DNA of 10,244 nt from Oscillospiraceae bacterium (GTDB taxonomy: Bacteria > Bacillota > Clostridia > Oscillospirales > Oscillospiraceae). Under the pieces are notes generated by a model. It did no database searches, was not told the origin of the DNA, and saw nothing but the letters and a program-made list of their open reading frames with translations. The translations under genes were made by a program, and so were the position numbers. The stretch is from assembly GCA_017405545.1 (NCBI GenBank), contig JAFRAF010000235.1:1-10244 (forward strand), in the 5' to 3' direction. Every line of letters starts with the position of its first letter. The stretch's first letter is position 1. This document shows positions 7,679 to 10,244 of the stretch, one piece after another.

Positions 7679-7708
7679 TGTACAGATACCTGCATGTACT
7701 GGTATAAT
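7679..7708 (+). promoter_or_regulatory. Candidate extended -10 promoter for yfbR
   Basis: TATAAT at 7703-7708 is preceded by TGG, which gives an extended -10 element. TGTACA at 7679-7684 (4/6 to TTGACA) lies 18 nt upstream. The start would be near 7715, leaving an untranslated leader of about 150 nt before the ATG at 7865. Confidence 0.55.
7686..7705. promoter_or_regulatory. Inverted repeat between back-to-back promoters
   Basis: ATACC (7686-7690) and GGTAT (7701-7705) form an inverted repeat with a 10-nt centre, 20 bp in total or about two helical turns. It covers the spacer of the rightward promoter and lies just upstream of the leftward -10. A dimeric regulator bound here could control both nucleotide-metabolism genes at once. 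This is inference from position only. Confidence 0.3.
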
Positions 7709-7808
7709 ACCCTAAAAGGTATATTGCATCTCTTCAAAGGCTCTCTGCGGGCCTTTCAAGTCTACACCATTATATTTCACAACAGCTTATTTTTCAAGCG
7801 GATGTGCC

Positions 7809-7842
7809 GGCGCGGCGGCAATAATATTCCGTGCGCCGCCGT
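7809..7842 (+). other. Possible stem-loop in the yfbR leader
   Basis: CGGCGC (7809-7814) can pair with GCGCCG (7833-7838). Alternatively CGGCGGC (7814-7820) can pair with GCCGCCG (7836-7842). The loop contains the AT palindrome AATAATATT. The structure ends about 10 nt before the ribosome site, so the two pairings are mutually exclusive folds near a translation start. It matches no riboswitch class I recognise. Confidence 0.3.
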
Positions 7843-7851
7843 CCGCCCGAC

Positions 7852-7858
7852 AGGAGGG
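7852..7858 (+). promoter_or_regulatory. Ribosome binding site fixing the yfbR start
   Basis: AGGAGGG lies 6 nt before the ATG at 7865. It shows that the upstream in-frame extension back to 7667, which runs through the promoter region, is not translated. Confidence 0.8.
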
Positions 7859-7864
7859 ACAGAC

Positions 7865-8443
7865 ATGACAAGCCCCTTTTTCGCCTTCATATGGCGTCTT
7901 AAAAACATCAGCCGCTGGGCCCTCATGCGCAGCAGCAGCCGGGAAAACGTGCAGGAGCACTCCTACAGCGTGGCGGTGCTGGCCCACAGCCTCGCCCTCA
8001 TCCGCAGGCAGGTGTTCGGGGGCGACGCCGACCCCTGCAGAGAGGCGGCGGCGGCCCTGTTCCACGACTGCTCCGAGATATTCACCGGGGACCTGCCCAC
8101 CCCCGTCAAATACCACTCCGCGGACATCACCTCCGCATACAAGGAGCTGGAGGCGGCGGCGTCAAAAAAGCTCACCCGCTCCCTGCCCGACGCGCTCAGG
8201 CCCCATTATGAGGAGCTCTTCGAGGACGCGGAGAGCGACATCGTACGGGCGGCCGACAGGCTGGCGGCCTACATAAAATGCGTGGAGGAGCTGAGCGCGG
8301 GGAACCGGGAGTTCAGCCTGGCGGCGAAGCAGACCCGCCAGCGCCTTGAATCCATGAATATGCCGGAGGTGGACTATTTCCTGGAGCACTTCATGCCCGC
8401 CTTTGACCTGACTCTGGACGAGCTGAATTACTCCATAGACTGA
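7865..8443 (+). CDS. yfbR: 5'-deoxynucleotidase, YfbR type (HD domain)
   Basis: A 192-aa HD-domain phosphohydrolase that removes the 5'-phosphate from deoxynucleoside monophosphates and ignores ribonucleotides. It can be aligned by eye with E. coli YfbR along its whole length: FFAFIWRLKNISRWALMR at the start, ENVQEHS, FHDCSEIFTGDLPTPVKY, ADRLAAYIKCVEELSAGNREF and DYFLEHFMPAFDLTLDELN near the end. The probable metal ligands are H32, H67, D68 and D131. R18 and W19 correspond to residues tied to deoxyribose selection in E. coli, and E71 and D76 are the acidic catalytic positions. Length matches the family (about 199 aa). It is divergent from the dCMP deaminase gene, whose substrate and product are both YfbR substrates. 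Together they set dCMP/dUMP levels and may allow a deoxyuridine salvage route. Confidence 0.94.
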   Translation: MTSPFFAFIWRLKNISRWALMRSSSRENVQEHSYSVAVLAHSLALIRRQVFGGDADPCREAAAALFHDCSEIFTGDLPTPVKYHSADITSAYKELEAAASKKLTRSLPDALRPHYEELFEDAESDIVRAADRLAAYIKCVEELSAGNREFSLAAKQTRQRLESMNMPEVDYFLEHFMPAFDLTLDELNYSID

Positions 8444-8468
8444 GGCCCCGCCCGAACGCGCCGGGGCT
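8444..8468 (+). terminator. Weak GC-rich hairpin after yfbR
   Basis: GCCCCG (8445-8450) pairs with CGGGGC (8462-8467) around an 11-nt loop, directly after the yfbR stop. No T-tract follows, so termination here would be inefficient or Rho-dependent. Confidence 0.35.
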
Positions 8469-8502
8469 CGGGATGAAATCTGGCGAGGCGGATAAAAATG
8501 TC

Positions 8503-8531
8503 TTGACATTTCCCGAACATTTAGCTATAAT
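8503..8531 (+). promoter_or_regulatory. Consensus sigma-A promoter of the tRNA-Ser gene
   Basis: TTGACA (8503-8508) and TATAAT (8526-8531) are both perfect and separated by exactly 17 nt. Transcription would begin near 8538, about 65 nt before the mature tRNA. Such strength is typical of stable RNA promoters. Confidence 0.9.
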
Positions 8532-8540
8532 CATTAAGCA

Positions 8541-8598
8541 CTTGAAAGTAAGCGTCGCTTTTCTTTCAGCTGTAAAAAGTGAATACGCTCATTTTTTC
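8541..8598 (+). other. Structured 5' leader of the tRNA-Ser transcript
   Basis: Two hairpins fit in the pre-tRNA leader. The first pairs TGAAAG (8543-8548) with CTTTCA (8563-8568), with an inner AAGC/GCTT stem (8550-8553 with 8557-8560). The second is AT-rich: AAAAAGTGA (about 8574-8582) against TCATTTTTT (about 8589-8597), and it ends in a T-run. The leader must be removed by RNase P. The second stem resembles a weak terminator, so it might attenuate tRNA synthesis, but it could simply be AT-rich spacer. Confidence 0.3.
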
Positions 8599-8603
8599 GA
8601 TCC

Positions 8604-8696
8604 GGAGAAGTCGCGTAGCCCGGTCGAGCGCGCACGATTGGAAATCGTGTAACGGTCATAAGCCGTTCGAGGGTTCGAATCCCTCCTTCTCCGCCA
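8604..8696 (+). tRNA. tRNA-Ser(GGA): tRNA-Ser, anticodon GGA
   Basis: A complete type II tRNA that reads UCC and UCU serine codons. The acceptor stem GGAGAAG (8604-8610) pairs with CTTCTCC (8686-8692). The D stem is GCG/CGC (8613-8615, 8629-8631). The anticodon stem CACGA/TCGTG (8633-8637, 8645-8649) encloses loop TTGGAAA with GGA at 8640-8642. The long variable arm AACGG/CCGTT (8651-8655, 8663-8667) marks serine. The T arm GAGGG-TTCGAAT-CCCTC spans 8669-8685. Discriminator G is at 8693 and CCA is encoded at 8694-8696. It has its own strong promoter and terminator. Base composition changes just after it, so its 3' half is the likely integration target for the element to the right. Confidence 0.97.
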
Positions 8697-8699
8697 AAT

Positions 8700-8734
8700 A
8701 AGGTAGCAGATTTTGATAGAAAGTCTGCTACCTT
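8700..8734 (+). terminator. Intrinsic terminator after tRNA-Ser
   Basis: An 11-bp stem, AAGGTAGCAGA (8700-8710) with TCTGCTACCTT (8724-8734), runs into a T-tract (8733-8737). The loop can add a TTT/AAA extension. It starts 4 nt after the CCA end and should end the tRNA transcript and insulate the downstream operon. Confidence 0.9.
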
Positions 8735-8753
8735 TTTCTATGCCCGAAACGCC

Positions 8754-8782
8754 TTGAAAAGTCACGGTTTTTGTGTTACACT
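8754..8782 (+). promoter_or_regulatory. Candidate promoter of the RHH-methyltransferase operon
   Basis: TTGAAA (8754-8759) and TACACT (8777-8782) are 17 nt apart. A TGT directly before the second box gives an extended -10. Transcription would start near 8789, about 33 nt before the ATG at 8822. Confidence 0.5.
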
Positions 8783-8789
8783 ATTACAC
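8773..8789. promoter_or_regulatory. Repeat cluster over the -10 box, possible RHH operator
   Basis: GTGTTACAC (8773-8781) is a small palindrome (GTGT-T-ACAC), and its TTACAC half is repeated at 8784-8789, 8 bp further. Ribbon-helix-helix dimers commonly bind tandem short sites of this kind. The cluster covers the predicted -10 and start site, so the RHH protein encoded just downstream could repress its own operon. Confidence 0.35.
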
Positions 8790-8808
8790 GAACGCACAGA
8801 GAGCGCAT

Positions 8809-8814
8809 GGAGGG
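8809..8814 (+). promoter_or_regulatory. Ribosome binding site fixing the RHH gene start
   Basis: GGAGGG lies 7 nt before the ATG at 8822. The longer in-frame reading from 8771 would overlap the predicted promoter and is rejected. Confidence 0.7.
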
Positions 8815-8821
8815 TCAGATT

Positions 8822-8974
8822 ATGGCAGAACGCAATCTTGAAAATATTACCGTCACTATGACGAAGGAAGAAAAGAAAGCCTTGAAACAGGCTGCGCTGG
8901 ACAACGACTGCTCGGTGTCCGAGCTTATCCGCCGTTGGCTGGAAGAATACAGGGCAAAGGAGGCACAGAAGTAA
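8822..8974 (+). CDS. Small ribbon-helix-helix (CopG/Arc-type) protein
   Basis: A 50-aa protein with the layout of a ribbon-helix-helix DNA-binding dimer: a strand at residues 8-14 (NITVTMT), helix A at about 15-28 (KEEKKALKQAALDN), a turn at DCSVS, and helix B at about 33-48 (SELIRRWLEEYRAKEA). The SxSELIRRWL signature at the start of helix B is characteristic. Such proteins repress their own promoters or act as antitoxins or plasmid copy-number regulators. It is first in the operon and its stop overlaps the methyltransferase start by 1 nt (TAATG), so translation is probably coupled. A short repeat cluster over the operon promoter is a plausible operator. No toxin gene adjoins it, so a transcriptional regulator for the modification gene is the simplest reading. 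Confidence 0.85.
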   Translation: MAERNLENITVTMTKEEKKALKQAALDNDCSVSELIRRWLEEYRAKEAQK

Positions 8975-10095
8975 TGGCTGGAAATAAAGACCTTAATGCC
9001 GCTGCACAAGCCAAGAAAGATGAGTTCTATACTCAGCTTTCCGATATTGAGAAGGAACTCCGTTATTACAGACAACATTTCAAAGGAAAGACTGTTCTGT
9101 GTAACTGCGACGATCCATTTGAAAGTAATTTTTTTAAATATTTTGTGCTGAATTTTAACCGTCTGGGGTTAAAGAAACTGATTGCAACTTGTTATACTGG
9201 GTCTCCTATTGCCAATCAGCAGTTGACTATTTTTGACATTCTCGGTGATGGCGAGGAAAACCAGAATAAGCCGTATAAAGCTGTTGTCACTACACTTTAT
9301 GATAAGACAGGCGACGGCGGCGTGGATATGTTAGATGTTGCCGCTCTCTTCAAGTCTGGCGAAAATGTATTAACAGAACTGTGCGGGGATGGTGATTTCC
9401 GTTCGCCAGAGTGCCTTGCTCTACTGGATGAGGCTGATATAGTCGTAACCAATCCGCCTTTCAGCCTGTTCAGAGAATATGTGGCCGTGCTGATGGAGCA
9501 CAAAAAAAGTTTCATCATCATAGGGAATATAAACGCGGTTACCTATAAAGAGTTCTTCCCGTTGATTATGAATAACGAAGTCTGGATAGGACCGAGTATT
9601 CACTCTGGCGATAGGGCTTTCTATGTTCCTGACAATTATCCATTGTCTGCTGCTGGGTGCGGTGTCGATGAAAACGGCCGCAAGTTTATTCGTGTTAAAG
9701 GCATACGCTGGTTTACAAATCTTGATGTAAAGCAACGTCACGAAGAAATGATTCTTGTCCGTAGATATACACCTGAGGACTATCCCCATTACGACAATTA
9801 TGATGCTGTTGAGGTAAGCAAAACATCAGATATTCCTTGTGATTATCCTGATGTGATGGGTGTTCCTATTACTTTCTTGGACAAGTATAGCCCTGACCAG
9901 TTTGAAATCATTGGGATGGCGAAGCGAGGAGCTGGCGATCCAGCATTGAAGTCGCACGTATATACGAAGGATGAATACCCGAATTATAGCGATTTGAATG
10001 CAACGCCTACGTTATGGGTAGACGGAAAGCTAAAGAATACTTATCCGCGCATTCTTGTCCGTAATAAGCACCCCGAAGCACCAAAGGAGGGTTGA
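8974..10095 (+). CDS. EcoRI-family adenine-specific DNA methyltransferase
   Basis: A 373-aa protein resembling the EcoRI modification methylase family (PF13651-type), which transfers a methyl group from SAM to adenine N6 in DNA. NPPF at 160-163 is the catalytic motif IV of N6-adenine methylases. It follows a strand-like ADIVVT. KTVLCNCDDPFESNFFKYF (39-57) is the family's hallmark N-terminal motif, and CGDGDFRSPE (137-146) lies before the catalytic motif. The start ATG at 8974 has AAAGGAGG at 8956-8963 and overlaps the RHH stop. Starting at the upstream in-frame codon would only add a segment that overlaps the RHH gene. The protein is somewhat longer than M.EcoRI. Codons are A/T-rich, unlike the chromosomal genes to the left. 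No EcoRI-like endonuclease is in view, and a DUF262 gene follows after 4 nt. It may be an orphan methylase or the modification part of a DUF262-based system. The recognition site cannot be read from sequence. Confidence 0.88.
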   Translation: MAGNKDLNAAAQAKKDEFYTQLSDIEKELRYYRQHFKGKTVLCNCDDPFESNFFKYFVLNFNRLGLKKLIATCYTGSPIANQQLTIFDILGDGEENQNKPYKAVVTTLYDKTGDGGVDMLDVAALFKSGENVLTELCGDGDFRSPECLALLDEADIVVTNPPFSLFREYVAVLMEHKKSFIIIGNINAVTYKEFFPLIMNNEVWIGPSIHSGDRAFYVPDNYPLSAAGCGVDENGRKFIRVKGIRWFTNLDVKQRHEEMILVRRYTPEDYPHYDNYDAVEVSKTSDIPCDYPDVMGVPITFLDKYSPDQFEIIGMAKRGAGDPALKSHVYTKDEYPNYSDLNATPTLWVDGKLKNTYPRILVRNKHPEAPKEG

Positions 10096-10099
10096 CGCC

Positions 10100-10244
10100 A
10101 TGATGGACATAAAAGAACTGAAAGTGACAGTCGGTGAAGTCTGCGAGGGCTATTTCAACGCCGCGGAGGACGGCGTTGTCGGCTATGATGACCGTCTTGA
10201 TATCCGCCCGAAGTATCAACGCGAGTTCGTCTACACGGATCACC
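10100..10244 (+). CDS. DUF262 domain protein, N-terminal fragment cut by the window end
   Basis: The first 48 codons of a gene that continues past the window. The ATG at 10100 has AAAGGAGG at 10083-10090, inside the end of the methyltransferase gene. A second in-frame ATG follows directly. The visible protein starts MMDIKELKVTVGEVCEGYF, then has DDRLDIRPKYQREFVYTDH. The RPxYQREFVY segment is the start of the DUF262 domain, a ParB/Srx-like fold found in GmrSD and BrxU type IV restriction enzymes, where the Q-R pair belongs to the nucleotide-binding/nuclease motif. Whether a C-terminal DUF1524/HNH domain is present cannot be seen. The 4-nt spacing suggests co-translation with the methyltransferase and a shared task, probably DNA modification and restriction. 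G+C rises again in this fragment. Confidence 0.8.
   Translation, partial: MMDIKELKVTVGEVCEGYFNAAEDGVVGYDDRLDIRPKYQREFVYTDH

Larger units (their letters stand above)
8697..10244 (+). mobile_element. Putative left edge of an integrated genomic island at tRNA-Ser
   Basis: Directly after the tRNA, base and codon use become A/T-rich (17/60 G+C at 9121-9180 against 41/60 at 8041-8100). The genes change to accessory types: a ribbon-helix-helix regulator, an EcoRI-family DNA methyltransferase and a DUF262 protein. tRNA 3' ends are standard attachment sites for tyrosine-recombinase elements, and the T arm to CCA segment (8669-8696) would be the natural core. No integrase and no second copy of the core are in the window, so the boundary and the element itself are inferred. 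The right end is outside. Confidence 0.5.

Noticed and set aside
7667..7864. 66-residue N-terminal extension of YfbR
   Set aside because: It runs through the promoter elements. A strong ribosome site precedes the ATG at 7865, and the family N-terminus begins exactly there.
8935..8973. Earlier in-frame start for the methyltransferase
   Set aside because: It would overlap the RHH gene by 40 nt. The ATG at 8974 has AAAGGAGG upstream and gives an overlapping stop-start typical of operons.
8822..8974. Antitoxin of a toxin-antitoxin pair
   Set aside because: RHH antitoxins normally adjoin a small toxin gene, but the next gene is a 373-aa methyltransferase. A regulator role fits better.

Overview
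The window looks like the chromosome of a high-GC Clostridia-type Firmicute (Oscillospiraceae-like gut anaerobe; this is inference). It has strong AGGAGG ribosome sites, a PcrA-type helicase with a C-terminal Tudor-like tail, a SpoIIE-type phosphatase, a CCA-encoding tRNA-Ser and consensus sigma-A promoters. Positions 338 to about 8600 are GC-rich, with mostly G/C third codon positions. From about 8700 onward base and codon use shift clearly to A/T: by hand count 8041-8100 is 41/60 G+C and 9121-9180 is 17/60.

Layout. 1-337 is a leader or divergent promoter region. 338-3535 (+) is a membrane sensor phosphatase with an extracellular 14-repeat two-component-regulator propeller, a Y_Y_Y-like domain, one membrane helix and a cytoplasmic SpoIIE/PP2C domain. 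It converges on pcrA, and a perfect 30-bp palindrome between them is a likely bidirectional terminator. pcrA (6066-3694, -) lies 1 nt downstream of tadA (6577-6068, -), so the two are probably translationally coupled. 6695-7120 (+) is a small protein made of two CBS domains. Next come divergent genes for dCMP deaminase (7630-7148, -) and a YfbR-type 5'-deoxynucleotidase (7865-8443, +). Their shared intergenic region holds overlapping promoter elements and an inverted repeat. 8604-8696 is tRNA-Ser(GGA) with a consensus promoter, a structured leader and its own terminator.

Right after the tRNA, the AT-richer segment starts with a compact operon reading away from it: a 50-aa ribbon-helix-helix protein, an EcoRI-family adenine-specific DNA methyltransferase, and the first 48 codons of a DUF262 (GmrSD/ParB-like nuclease superfamily) protein cut by the window end. 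Spacing is tight (1-nt overlap, then a 4-nt gap). This looks like the edge of an integrated island at a tRNA gene carrying a restriction/defence-like module, and it is the most interesting part of the window. The integrase, the second attachment site and the rest of the DUF262 gene are outside the window, so the system cannot be proven here.

The core genes fit housekeeping work: DNA repair and transcription-coupled unwinding (PcrA), tRNA wobble editing (TadA) and deoxynucleotide balance (dCMP deaminase and YfbR). The sensor phosphatase probably feeds a partner-switching pathway whose other members are not in view.
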